From assembly GCA_018287875.1 (NCBI GenBank), contig JAGVVL010000002.1:7750001-7814000 (forward strand): a stretch of DNA of 64,000 nucleotides, in the 5' to 3' direction. This document shows positions 1-10,175 of this stretch, piece after piece. Below the pieces are notes generated by a model. It ran no database searches, was not told where the DNA came from, and worked only from the letters and a program-made list of their open reading frames with translations. Within the stretch, counting starts at the first letter, position 1. Each line of letters begins with the position of its first letter. This DNA comes from Nigrospora sphaerica (taxonomy: Eukaryota > Ascomycota > Sordariomycetes > Amphisphaeriales > Apiosporaceae). Both the position numbers and the translations under genes were made by a program.

Positions 1-783
1 TGGGCTCGCTCTTCTTGGGCTTGCTAAGCTTCTTCATGCGCTCGTAGGCTTCTTCGTGAAGGACGAGCTTGAGACCAAAAGCCTTGGCAATGGACTGGTA
101 GGTAATGTCGTCGTGTCTTGCAAGCGATGTGAGCTGCGCCGCATGGCTTGTAAGGGGGTTTCGAGACAGAGTACTCACGTTGGGCCAATACCGCCGCTAT
201 TGGGGCGTCAACACTGCATCACACATCATACGGGAACGGCTTCACTCAGATAGCCCATACATACCTCGTAACGACAAAGTCGTACCGATTGCTCATTCGT
301 CGTGCGGCTTCCATGATCTCTTCCTCGTCGTCTTCAATGACCTCAATTCTCTTCAAGGTCTGCGGGCGTACGTGAGTAGGACGGTGACCCGGGGCAGGAT
401 GTGAGACAATAACAACGGCGGCAACGTACCATTCCCAGCTGGAAACACCATTTGGCCATGTAGGCCGAGTTGGTCTGGTCTCAAGCGTCAGTTTACCGAC
501 GGGGGTTGAATCTTGTTGCTTGCATTCTAATGGCTTACGTCAACTGTCTACAGCGGCCGTCAGTAAGTCCGGGTGGCCTCGCAGTCACGTTCTACAGGCA
601 CGTTACCTTGCCTCCGAGCACCTCGTCACCGATAATCAGGCATGCTGCGGTATGGATCGTCCGCGCATTGCGCTCATCCGCCGAAGCCATGGTGCGGCCT
701 AAGGGCGCCGTAGCGGAGAGGTGTTTGAAGTTCGGGCGGGGAGGGGACAAATGGCGCGCGACCAGTGAGAGCCGTGAGAACAT
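1..783 (-). CDS. Molybdopterin-binding (MoCF_biosynth) domain protein, partial
   Basis: Five minus-strand exons can be joined in frame: 607-783, 430-474, 265-359, 179-196 and <1-116, so the C-terminus lies left of the window. The product begins with a Ser/Arg-rich, presequence-like stretch, then shows TAACLIIGDEVLGGK, TNSAYMAKWCFQLGM and, after an Asp/Glu-rich helix, the TSGGIGPTHDDITYQSIAKA core. These are the nucleotide/pterin-binding motifs of the MoCF_biosynth (MoaB/CinA, FLAD1 N-terminal) fold. The family includes FAD synthase-like and molybdopterin-binding enzymes, so the exact substrate cannot be read here. A second ATG at 690 (MASADERN) would remove the presequence-like region, so mitochondrial targeting is only possible. 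Exon 4 is an 18-nt micro-exon encoding the GGIGPT turn. The gene is divergent from GMF, with 544 bp between the start codons. Confidence 0.85.
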
Positions 784-1327
784 GCGGGAGAGAGGGGGAG
801 GGCGGCGAGACGCAGGCTGTAGTCGCGCGACTAGAATATGTGGTCAGAATGAGGACTGTTCAACAACGCCCTCGCAGTAAGTGCAAATACATATATACGC
901 AAGTGGTGACGAGGACGAATGGTTCTCCGTCTGTCTCGGTGAAGTAACGATGCTCCGAGGTCCGCTACTACTTACGAGGTGCACTTAGTGATTAATGCTG
1001 ACAGGGATCATGCATTTCTGGGGCAGCTTCGACTTTCGCTCGCTAGGCTCCCATCCATGCGCTGGCAGCAGCAGGTGGGATGGGAGCTCTAATGCGACTG
1101 CTTATTCGTCATGGTGGGGGATGGAGATCAGCTCAGTTGCAGTCCGTGGGGTGAAGTGTAAATAGGCCGCTTTTGCTGTGCCGCCCGTCCTTGCTCAACT
1201 CCCATAACCGATATTCCATATCCGGAAGAGGCACGCGACACCGCGCATTTCTCTTGTTTTTCGTCGTATTCCTCGCCAACCACTGCCCTCGTCCCCTTCA
1301 GCCGTCCTGGAGGTGCAGTCATTGATC
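784..1327. other. Divergent intergenic promoter region
   Basis: This 544-bp space separates the divergent start codons of the MoCF-domain gene and GMF, so it should hold both promoters and 5' leaders. I see no convincing ORF or RNA gene and no clear TATA box. Confidence 0.5.
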
Positions 1328-2054
1328 ATGGTAAGGCGGTGTCCATACCCGTTGCCTGTGCCAGCTCTGCCCCGCACCGCAGACGTCGCCTGCGCATCCG
1401 ATCAGGAGCTGACGGGCCCGCGCAGAGTTCCGAATCGAGGCTCTACACCTTCTCGCAGGAGACTAAGGATCACCTGCGCAAGTTCCGCCTAAGCACGTCG
1501 AGAAGCAACAACCCTCAGGCCGTCATTTGTACGTATGTCTCTGCAGTCGTCCAGCGCAGACACCCCGCGCTACCCATATCCGCCGCCACGTTTGCCCTCA
1601 AACACCATACGGCGCCCAAATTGGAGGGTCTTGGCTGATGGTCGGCACGCGACAGACATGATCGATAAGCGCACCCACGAGGTCAAGCAGGACGAGGAAA
1701 AGATCGTATACAAGTCCCTCGAGGAGATCGGCGATGAGCTGCCGGACAACTCGCCGCGCTTCGTGCTGCTGAGCTACCCCTTAACCATGGTACGCCGCGC
1801 GAGCCTGCGCCCCCTCCCGTCCGGCCGGGTCTGTTCTCATCCAGCACGTACTGACGCCCGCACAGCCGTCCGGTCGCCTGTCCGTGCCCTATGTGATGCT
1901 GTACTACCTGCCCATCACAGCCAACAACGAGCTGAAGATGCTGTACGCCGGCGCCAAGGAGCTGATGCGGAACACGGCCGAGGTAGGCAAGGTATTCGAC
2001 GTCGAGAGCGCCGAGGACCTGGAGGAGATTCCCAAGAAGCTAGCTGCCGAATAG
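1328..2054 (+). CDS. AIM7: Glia maturation factor (ADF-homology, GMF/AIM7 family)
   Basis: Four exons (1328-1330, 1426-1528, 1656-1789, 1866-2054) join to 142 aa, the usual GMF length. The protein reads M-SSESRLYTFSQETKDHLRK at its start, continues through MIDKRTHEVKQDEE and LPDNSPRFVLLSYPL, and ends in EEIPKKLAAE. This is a single ADF-H domain of the GMF type. GMF binds the Arp2/3 complex and promotes debranching of actin networks rather than binding actin as cofilin does. The first exon is only the ATG: 1328-1330 is followed directly by a GTAAGG donor. The next exon restores the family N-terminus, which supports the choice. The gene is convergent with NBP35, with 133 bp between the stop codons. 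Confidence 0.9.
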
Positions 2055-2187
2055 CCGCCCCGGCGCCCCTCCCGCGGACAAGCCGAGTAGGAAGTGTAGA
2101 CGGCCCTTCATCTTCACGCACGTGGCCTCTCAATCAAAGGCCCATGACGCCGTTTGCCCGGCTTTCCCTGCTTATTTTATATGTACA

Positions 2188-3216
2188 TTAATCCTCGGGC
2201 AACACCATATGGGCTTCGAGGCCCAGCTCCCTGCCCAGTTTTCTCACGACATCTTTTAAAGCCTGGCAGGCGGGGCTTTCGGGGAAGGCGTCGAAAAAGC
2301 TCTCGCCGTAGTCGCAGGCCTGCCCAATTCGTGGGTCCAGCGGCACGGCCCCTAGGAATGGGATGCCCATTTCCTTGGCCAGGGCCGTACCGCCCCCCGT
2401 CGTAGCCCGGAAGATCTGGCTTTCTTTGGTACAGTTCGGACACACGAAGCCGCTCATGTTTTCTACTAGTCCTAGGACCTTGATGCCGGCCTTGCGGCAG
2501 AAGTCAATCTCTTTTCTTACGTCCAGCAGGGCGACCTCCTGGGGTGTGGTCACCATGACGGCGCCGTCGATGCCACTCTCCTTGAGGAAGCTGTTGACGC
2601 TCAGGTGCTCGTCGCTTGTGCCGGGCGGCGTGTCGACCAGCAGAAAATCCATGTCGCCCCAGTCGACATCCTTGAGGAATTGTTTGATGAGGCCATTCTT
2701 CTTCGGGCCCCTCCAGATGATGGCGTCGTCTTGGTTGGGCAGCATAAACTGTATGCTCATGACGCCAAGGTTGTCAGTGACCCAGACGGGACTCCACCCT
2801 GTGCCAGACTGGTGTATCCTCTCGGCCTCGACGCCCATCATTTTGGGTATGCTGGGGCCGCAGATATCGGTGTCCATGATGCCGACATCGCTCTCCTCGC
2901 GCGTGGCAAAGGCGTGGCCGAGCATGGTGGTGAAGGTGCTCTTGCCCACGCCCCCCTTTCCGGACAGCACCAAGATCTTGTGCTTGATCCCCGCCAGCCG
3001 GGCGGATATGAGGGGAATGTCGGGGTCCGGGCCCTTGGGTGCCGACGCACAGATGGCCTGGTTGGGGCATCCTGCGCAAGAGTCGGCCTGGCCCGCCCGC
3101 TCGGACTCGGGGCCAGGGCAGTGCTCGGGCTCGGGCGCGACGAGCTGCGGCTTGGACTGCAGGGGGTTGGAGAGGACGTCGGCGACGGATTCGGGTTCTT
3201 CGAGCGAGGGTGCCAT
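2188..3216 (-). CDS. NBP35: Cytosolic Fe-S cluster assembly ATPase NBP35
   Basis: This is a single-exon gene for 342 aa, starting at the first in-frame ATG (MAPSLEEPE). The open frame runs about 60 codons further upstream but without an ATG. NBP35 and CFD1 form the scaffold that builds [4Fe-4S] clusters in the cytosol for cytosolic and nuclear proteins. The N-terminal cluster ligands are visible as Cys33-x13-Cys47-x2-Cys50-x5-Cys56. They are followed by the Mrp/MinD-type deviant P-loop [10 protein letters not shown] (about 85-94), the [12 protein letters not shown] switch region, [14 protein letters not shown], and a C-terminal CPNC pair that holds the bridging cluster. The N-terminal Cys motif separates NBP35 from CFD1 and from mitochondrial IND1. 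No feature looks damaged. Confidence 0.95.
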   Translation of the reverse strand: MAPSLEEPESVADVLSNPLQSKPQLVAPEPEHCPGPESERAGQADSCAGCPNQAICASAPKGPDPDIPLISARLAGIKHKILVLSGKGGVGKSTFTTMLGHAFATREESDVGIMDTDICGPSIPKMMGVEAERIHQSGTGWSPVWVTDNLGVMSIQFMLPNQDDAIIWRGPKKNGLIKQFLKDVDWGDMDFLLVDTPPGTSDEHLSVNSFLKESGIDGAVMVTTPQEVALLDVRKEIDFCRKAGIKVLGLVENMSGFVCPNCTKESQIFRATTGGGTALAKEMGIPFLGAVPLDPRIGQACDYGESFFDAFPESPACQALKDVVRKLGRELGLEAHMVLPED

Positions 3217-4666
3217 GATGGTGTCGCGCGCGGGTGAAGCGGCTTGTCTCGTTGCGCCGGATCCAGTGGGCGGCGGCCGTGTGGGCGCGACGCCGAACGG
3301 TCTAGAATCCTTCTGCTTCTTCGATGCGGCGGTTAACGGTCGGCCGCGGAGCCACAAAGTGAACTGCGCGTTTTTCGGAACCGTGTCACCAACTTCAGGC
3401 AAGCAGCCGTGATGGCGGAAGGGATGGAAACAGGTAGACTAGCTTGCTTGGGCGCGGCCGTTCAAGCTTTCCCAGCCCATGTGAGAGCTATATGCACGGA
3501 TTGGTGCTTAGAAATTCGGCGGAGGCTTCGATGGAATCATCCGCTCGCCACTTGCACTTCCAGCAACGGAGTGGTGGTGGGGTTGCTGTGGCAGGTACCG
3601 GGGTACATGCAGTGAACCTTGTATTAGTATGCGGCCTACCCGTTTGGACTGGAGGCGATGCACCAAATAAAGTTGGTTGGTTGCTCGCGATCCAGATTCA
3701 ACCTTCGCACCCGCTGGCGCTGCGACAACCCGTGGCTTCGGCTCCCTAAGGTGCACGACTCGAGGCACACGTCCCTTACCGGACGCGTTGAGCAGGCGGT
3801 TGAGATTACACCACCCGCGGGCTACGTGCCTATCCGCCTCCCTTCGTATTGGCTTGGGGCTCGGCTCAGGGGTCGGCGGGGGCGACATCAATAGTAGCTC
3901 CAGGATGCGCAAATTCGCGCCAGCGAAAGCTGCTGTCTATCGTGGACCACTGCTGTGCGCAAAAAGGCACCCGACTGGTTGGGTCGACATGCTGGCCCGG
4001 GGGTAGGGGCCTCAAGTCGCTCCCGGCTCGCGCGGTCCACGGGTTGCAAATGGCGGGCAAGATGGGATGGGATCGCGCGGAATGCACGGCGCAGGGCCGA
4101 CGTCAGCGAGGGGCATCAGCTCGTGAACCGCAAGCAAGGGGATTACTATCCCTTGTAGGTACTGTGCAAGCAGGAGGTATGAGGCGGTGGCTGCACGTGC
4201 TTGCATCGACAAAACGGTGGGCATTGCGAGATTGTTTGATGTACCTGCATGGCATCGGATGGGATCTGCGGCTACTGCCATGGCACGAGAGGTACTGATA
4301 TATGTACGCCCGATGCGACATGCAATGGATGTTTGTTGTATTAGGTTTACGCGAGGCGCGTGTTCCCCGGCAGTTGAAGGGGGGGTCATTAGTTTTGCGC
4401 CCAGTTGCAGGTCCGAACAGGTAAATAGACTGGCTCCATCACCAACCCACCTCTGCAACCCCGTCCGCCACGGAATGATCTCCTTGCCCGACGACAGGGT
4501 TGTCAGCTAACGAACCCGGGGTTTCGCAACGACGATACCGCCCGCCTTCGAACCGGGTCGCCTGGTCCGCGGTTCTCGTCCGCTTCACCTATACCGCGTC
4601 GACTCTCAGCCCGAAAAGCCCGACCGGACTTGACCTGCCCAATCCAGCGCATGCGATTCCATCGCC
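3217..4666. other. Divergent intergenic region between NBP35 and HOS3
   Basis: This 1.45 kb lies between the divergent starts of NBP35 and HOS3. Several short ORFs exist on both strands, but they overlap one another in a GC-rich sequence and show no family motif. I see promoters and leaders only. The last 150 bp before HOS3 are C-rich/pyrimidine-rich, as is common for fungal 5' leaders. Confidence 0.5.
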
Positions 4667-7600
4667 ATGGCGACTCCCAACCGCAGTCCGGCGGCCGCCA
4701 GGTACGAGACGACGACATCGACGAAACAGAACGGACGCCATAGCGATGCCGACGCCGTGCTTGCCCAGTCGATGCAGCAGATCTCGCTCGACTCGCCACG
4801 CGCTGGCAACGGCCCGCGCCCGTCGCCGAGATCGCCTCTTCCGCACCCTATCCATCCACCCGCGCCCTCGACCGACCTAAACAAATTGGGCGTCTCTCCC
4901 AACGGCAGTCGATCGGGCCCTCGCAGCCCCTTCCCGCGTACCTCGCCCCAGGCGCGATCCGGCACGCCCTCGCTCATGCGAAAGGCCTCTACAAACTCGC
5001 TCCACTCAACTAATGGAGCTGCCCCTGCCCGTGAGCTCAATCGCAAGGCGAGCTCTGCGCGCCTGGCGTCCCCAAGCAAGCATTCGCCCGCCGCTCCGCG
5101 CTTTATCGAAGAAGAGGTGCGGCCGGTACTCACCGAGGCCTCGATCGCCAGCACGTACTTCAAATCCGAGCTGGACGCGCTCCACGGCGCCGAATCCACC
5201 AGAACCTCGGAGACCATGGTCATCCTCCACGACTCTTGCTACGGCCACCGATACTCGAGGCCTATGACGACCAAAAGCAATTTGGCCACCGTTGTTGAGC
5301 GACCAGAGCGACTACAAGCATGCGCGCTCGGTGTTGCCTTGGCCTATGTACGCCTGGGAGACCGGCACTGCGACGGCAGTACCCCTATTCACCCTGGCCT
5401 CGACCCCCAAAGCGTGCCCTCCATTCCCTTTCGCATTCACACGACAAGTCGCACCATGTCTCTCGCCTCACCCGCCGTGACGAACGTGCACGGCTCGAAA
5501 TGGATGGAGGAACTCAAGATGATGTGCGAAATGGCCGAGGAAAAGCTGGCTATTGGAAATAGTGAACTTAAGAGGCCCGAAATGGATCGTGGCCCGGAGG
5601 CGGCGCAACCCCCGCCCTTCCATGAGGGCGATCTATATCTCTGCAAGGAATCGCTGGCCGCCCTCGAGGGCGCGTTGGGTGCCATGTGCGAGGCTGTCGA
5701 TGTCGTTTTCACCTCCTCAGTCAGACGCGCCTTCGTGGCAGTGCGACCGCCCGGTCACCACTGCTCTGCCTCGCACCCTCAGGGGTTCTGCTGGCTCAAC
5801 AACGTTCACGTCGGCATCATGCATGGGTTCATGAACCACGGCTTAACACACGCTGCCATCATCGACTTCGACCTGCACCACGGTGACGGTTCTCAAGCCA
5901 TCGCATGGGACCACAATGCAAGACGTACCAAGCAAGCCAAGAACGCGGCGTTTTGGAAAAAGGCATCCATAGGATATTTCAGCCTGCACGACATCAACTC
6001 ATATCCGTGCGAGTCGGGCGATATTGACAATATCAAGAATGCCAGTCTGTGCATCGAGAACGCCCACGGTCAGAACATCTGGAACGTGCATCTCCAGGAG
6101 TGGAAGGATGAAGTCGATTTCTGGAAGCTTTACCGATCCAAATACTCCATCCTGCTAGAAAAGACGCGTAATTACCTGCGACGCGAGACGGAGAGATTGC
6201 AGGCCGCCGGCCAGGAACCGAAAGCCGCCATTTTCTTGTCCGCGGGTTTCGATGCTAGCGAGTGGGAGGGCGCGGGCATGCAGCGCCATACGGTCAACGT
6301 CCCGACCGAGTTCTACGCCAGAATTACGCGGGACGTGGTCCGAATGGCGGCCGAGGAAGGCCTTGCGGTCGAGGGCCGGGTGATCAGTGCATTGGAAGGC
6401 GGTTACAGTGATCGAGCCCTCAGCTCGGGCGTCTTCAGTCATATCAGCGGCCTGGCAGGGACCGAACCCCTTGGCTGGAAAGACGATAGTTCAAGCCGAT
6501 TCGGACGAGAAATGGGCCGAAGATTCAGCTCCGTCACCGACACCCTGACCAGTAGTAGCCCCATCAGTCGCCGCAGCACTATCTCCTCGGCGTCTGATGG
6601 CAAAGCCAAGATTCCGGGCTTTCCTTACGACCCCAGCTGGTGGTCTCGCCAAGAGCTCGAGCGGCTGGAAGCTGCGAAACTGCAGCACCCGATAGAGCAG
6701 TTCAAGGTGCTGAAACACATGATTCCGCCGACGTACTGCTCCCCCACGACATCGTCCATCTCCAAAGCGAGGGATCCTTCCAAGGTCCTCCGCACTCCGT
6801 CCGGTCTCTTGGGGTCTCAGACAATGCAACCCAGAGCACCGACCCCGCCACCGCCCGAGGTCACTTGGGCTGTGGCAGCCGTGGAGCTGAGCAGGCACCT
6901 GATTCCCAAAGACCGCGCTATTGCCAGTGTCACCTGGGAAGAGATCAAAGCCGATACCAACCGCATCAAAGTCGATCGTTTGTCCGTCACGTCCCAGGAC
7001 GCAGCTAGCAAGGCGCCCGAGCCAACTGCAGGCGTGCGCAAGTCGACGAGGGAACGAAAACCCGTCAAAGCACCCAGCCCAGTGGAGTCCGAGGCATCTC
7101 GCAGGAGGACTTTGGCGGGAAGTGCACCATCGCTCATCCAGGAGAAGGTAAGTCCAGATGTCTCGAGTTCTTTAGTGACGGAGCTCAAACCTCATCCGTT
7201 CTCGCAGGCCTCCGCTCGCGGTATCCCCTCGCAGCCTTCTTCAAAACACGCGCGTCAGCCGAGTCGTCGCGTTAGTGGTACTTCCACGGTTATGACGGGC
7301 TTTGAAGAAGAAGCGGACCCCGGCCTCTTTACAGCTCCTTCGTTTGCTCGGCCCGACACTTCCCAGAGTATTCGGCCTGAGTCGTCTATAAGTGTACGAA
7401 ACCCTGTCAGCACATATAGCACGAACAATCTAGATGTCACGAGGACGAGGACCACGGTACCGCAGACTCTGAACGCCAGGGACACAACCAAGAAGAGCTC
7501 GAGGGCATCGACTGCTGGGGCCAAGTCTCGACCGAGGAAGAAGGCCGCGGATGATGATGATGGCCTCGCGTCGCAATTCACTCAAAATGATGGCACCATG

Positions 7601-8719
7601 AGCGTGGTTTCGTCTGCCCTGCCGCCATCCCAAAGGCCTCGGCAAAACTCGATCCCATTGCCAGAAGTCTCTTTGCGGGTTCCCGTTCCCGCATTTACCT
7701 CGACGGAAATGCAGGTGGACACAGACTTGCCACCCCAGTCATTCTCACAAAATGCTTCACCGGTATCTCCTCTGAATTCCCAGTTCGTTTCCCAAGCTCC
7801 GCCTTCGCCTCCGATGGCAGGTTCGCATGAGTACACACAGGCTCCCGAGATTATTCAACAAGAAATCGCTGTAGCGCCCGCCCATGTTTCTCCAAAGATG
7901 TCTTCCCAGGCCTCGGGCCAGGCAGTTTCTGTGGCACCGTCGGAATATTCCAAGGTGTCACCGAGTGCACACCCGAAGGGCGCTTCGGAACCCGGAGATG
8001 ACGTCTCTAAACTCACCAGCGGTGTCAAGAAAATCACGCTGGTTACCAAGGAGATGCGGGAAGCTCGTGAAGCTGAAAAAAAGGCCCAGGCTGCGAAGCG
8101 ATCTGCAGATGCCATGTCTGCCGCAGTGAAGCCACGAAAACCAGCTGCACCCAGGACCGGTTCCACGGCTGCTCCGGTGGACTCCAAAAAGGACAATTCG
8201 GCGAGAAACCCGAAACTCACGACGCAAAAATCATTGAAGAACTTCAAAGTGGCAGGAAAGGTGACCCAGGCCAAGCCTGAAAGTGTGGTCTCACCAGCAC
8301 TTCGTCCCGAGTCTCCCGACCCACTGATGTTGTCGCCCGTCAAGGCGAGAGAGCCTTCTCAGGGACTGCCGGCTCAGCCGCTCCCACCCCCGCCGCAGCC
8401 GATGAGTGCGACCGAGGATGCCCAGCTCCTTGCCGCCCAGCTCAATGCATCTGTTTCCTCCTCGTCGGTGCCGGGGACGCCCACCACGGATGTACCGCAG
8501 CCCCCCAGTTCCGCGAACACTCCGACTTCGGGATCTGATGGTTTCGTGCCATACCAACCCAAGGGCTCTGCTCCTGAGCCCGTCCCGCAAACCGGCCCTA
8601 CGCAATGGATACCGACTAACCAAAGTGCCATGCCCAAGCCGATGCCCAAAGGCCACCAATTCACCCCCAACACACCGATCCCATTTGCAGCCCCGCTCGC
8701 AAAGAAGACTGAGGATTAG
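4667..8719 (+). CDS. HOS3: Histone deacetylase, HOS3 type
   Basis: The open frame is 1350 codons. Residues about 180-620 form the arginase-fold deacetylase domain: RPPGHHCSASHPQGFCWLNN near 360 (active-site His pair), IIDFDLHHGDGSQA near 400 (zinc ligands Asp and His), a FLSAGFDASEWE loop, and LEGGYSDRAL near 578. HOS3 is a fungal zinc-dependent deacetylase, related to class II and known for trichostatin resistance in yeast. Here it carries a long, low-complexity Ser/Pro-rich tail with basic patches (STRERKPVK; EAEKKAQAAKRS). The tail probably contains a spliced, frame-preserving 60-nt intron at 7148-7207 (GTAAGT donor, CTCGCAG acceptor), which would give 1330 aa. The start is the first ATG, in a CGCCATGG context. 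It converges on the CE5 gene downstream. Confidence 0.92.
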   Translation: MATPNRSPAAARYETTTSTKQNGRHSDADAVLAQSMQQISLDSPRAGNGPRPSPRSPLPHPIHPPAPSTDLNKLGVSPNGSRSGPRSPFPRTSPQARSGTPSLMRKASTNSLHSTNGAAPARELNRKASSARLASPSKHSPAAPRFIEEEVRPVLTEASIASTYFKSELDALHGAESTRTSETMVILHDSCYGHRYSRPMTTKSNLATVVERPERLQACALGVALAYVRLGDRHCDGSTPIHPGLDPQSVPSIPFRIHTTSRTMSLASPAVTNVHGSKWMEELKMMCEMAEEKLAIGNSELKRPEMDRGPEAAQPPPFHEGDLYLCKESLAALEGALGAMCEAVDVVFTSSVRRAFVAVRPPGHHCSASHPQGFCWLNNVHVGIMHGFMNHGLTHAAIIDFDLHHGDGSQAIAWDHNARRTKQAKNAAFWKKASIGYFSLHDINSYPCESGDIDNIKNASLCIENAHGQNIWNVHLQEWKDEVDFWKLYRSKYSILLEKTRNYLRRETERLQAAGQEPKAAIFLSAGFDASEWEGAGMQRHTVNVPTEFYARITRDVVRMAAEEGLAVEGRVISALEGGYSDRALSSGVFSHISGLAGTEPLGWKDDSSSRFGREMGRRFSSVTDTLTSSSPISRRSTISSASDGKAKIPGFPYDPSWWSRQELERLEAAKLQHPIEQFKVLKHMIPPTYCSPTTSSISKARDPSKVLRTPSGLLGSQTMQPRAPTPPPPEVTWAVAAVELSRHLIPKDRAIASVTWEEIKADTNRIKVDRLSVTSQDAASKAPEPTAGVRKSTRERKPVKAPSPVESEASRRRTLAGSAPSLIQEKVSPDVSSSLVTELKPHPFSQASARGIPSQPSSKHARQPSRRVSGTSTVMTGFEEEADPGLFTAPSFARPDTSQSIRPESSISVRNPVSTYSTNNLDVTRTRTTVPQTLNARDTTKKSSRASTAGAKSRPRKKAADDDDGLASQFTQNDGTMSVVSSALPPSQRPRQNSIPLPEVSLRVPVPAFTSTEMQVDTDLPPQSFSQNASPVSPLNSQFVSQAPPSPPMAGSHEYTQAPEIIQQEIAVAPAHVSPKMSSQASGQAVSVAPSEYSKVSPSAHPKGASEPGDDVSKLTSGVKKITLVTKEMREAREAEKKAQAAKRSADAMSAAVKPRKPAAPRTGSTAAPVDSKKDNSARNPKLTTQKSLKNFKVAGKVTQAKPESVVSPALRPESPDPLMLSPVKAREPSQGLPAQPLPPPPQPMSATEDAQLLAAQLNASVSSSSVPGTPTTDVPQPPSSANTPTSGSDGFVPYQPKGSAPEPVPQTGPTQWIPTNQSAMPKPMPKGHQFTPNTPIPFAAPLAKKTED

Positions 8720-10175
8720 GCGCATCTTTAGTCGAGACCGCAGGCAATCACGCCGCCACAGGACGTGTGGGGGGAGGGGGAGGGGGTTCCCGAAACCTTC
8801 GACAGCCGCCGCTGAGCATCTTCTTTCGTTATACGATCTGTTGGGTAGCTTGTTGGATCAGGGGAGGGGTTGGGCAGAAAATAAGGAGACGACAGAGAAA
8901 ATGGTTTCTTTAAGCGACCCGAGAACCGCATCGCGTGGTAGTTGGTTGGCCACCGAGGATTGGGCTTGGGATTTTGGCGTACTGCGATTTCGGTTCTCAT
9001 GATACCCCCCCTAACTGAAATCACTGGCTGTTGCCATGGACGGCGCTTTTTTTTTTCCGGTTCTACGGCCTGCGCTTGTTTGTAGACGACTCGTACTGGT
9101 GGACGCGTGGTCAGGGCTCTGAACGCTCTGGAAGAAGTCGCGATGGGGTAATGAAGACAAGTGCTGACGACAAGGATTAACCTTGTCCTAATAACAAACG
9201 CATGGTGCACACACACACCCCTGGGCCCACCGTCCCCTCTCGTCCGCGTCGTCAATCCCGTACCCAAGACGGGTCGTCGGCTCCGTTCTGTGCCGGCCGA
9301 GATGGCGCCGGGTCGTCCATGGTACCCCGTCCACCACCACCGCGCCGCTTCCTCGCCCTTTGGCTGTTTGCTCATCCGCCGGCCGACCTCCAGGATCCGG
9401 AGGGAAAGGGGGAAGGGGGCAAAGCGAGACACTGGATTTTTTTCCTTCTTCCCGCCCTACCCCCTTCACTTATGAATCAACAATACCACTTCCCAGGTTT
9501 CGGCGACGAAACAGACGTTTGCGGCATTACCCGTTCTGCCTTCCTTGTTCGTGGCCGAAGAGGGAGGGGCCGGTCTTCTGTGTGGTCAGGGATGATGGGT
9601 GGACATACGGAGGAAGCCGGCGGCGGGTTATGAATTCTGGAGAGGGGTCATGATTCGTAGCGGCTGCTCTTTTTTGAACCGAGGCGGGCCTGCGCAGGGG
9701 TCGGGAAACCGGGGGAAAGGGGAACCCGAATAAGAGACAAGAAGCGTTTACGCGTCACACTGGGCTAGGACCATCCCTCCCGTCGCAAGGACAAAAGCGT
9801 CATCGTGTTGTGCATGTCGTCGACGTGGCCGGACAGAACTCTGGTCTCAGCCTTTCCAGTAATGGCAGCCGAAGAGTACGAGACACCGCCTCCACATATT
9901 CCCAAGCAGAAAGCGCAGGCATGGTAATGAATTGGCACATGAAGTGATTATCATTAATACTAGTAGTGATTTTGGGCGGGTGATGAACCCAGTACTCGCC
10001 GCCCGCTGATGCAGATGCTGGAATGCAAGATGACGAAGCCCCCCTGAACGCCAATGCTTGCTATGCAGTTCCAAGATGACATAAGTTCCAAAATGAAAAC
10101 AAAAGATAATGTGTGGCCGCGTGTTGGGCAAGCCCACGACGGCCCGGCTTGGTAGAGTTCGGGTTCTTTCCCCCT
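8720..10175. other. Convergent intergenic region (3' ends of HOS3 and CE5 gene)
   Basis: This 1.46 kb lies between two convergent stop codons. Overlapping ORFs on both strands encode low-complexity Arg/Pro-rich strings typical of noncoding GC-rich DNA. No gene, tRNA or repeat family was recognised, apart from a T run near 9045-9055. Confidence 0.45.

Noticed and set aside
2363..3412. Plus-strand open frame of 349 codons
   Set aside because: It is the antisense shadow of NBP35. The minus strand encodes an unmistakable P-loop ATPase with all cluster ligands.
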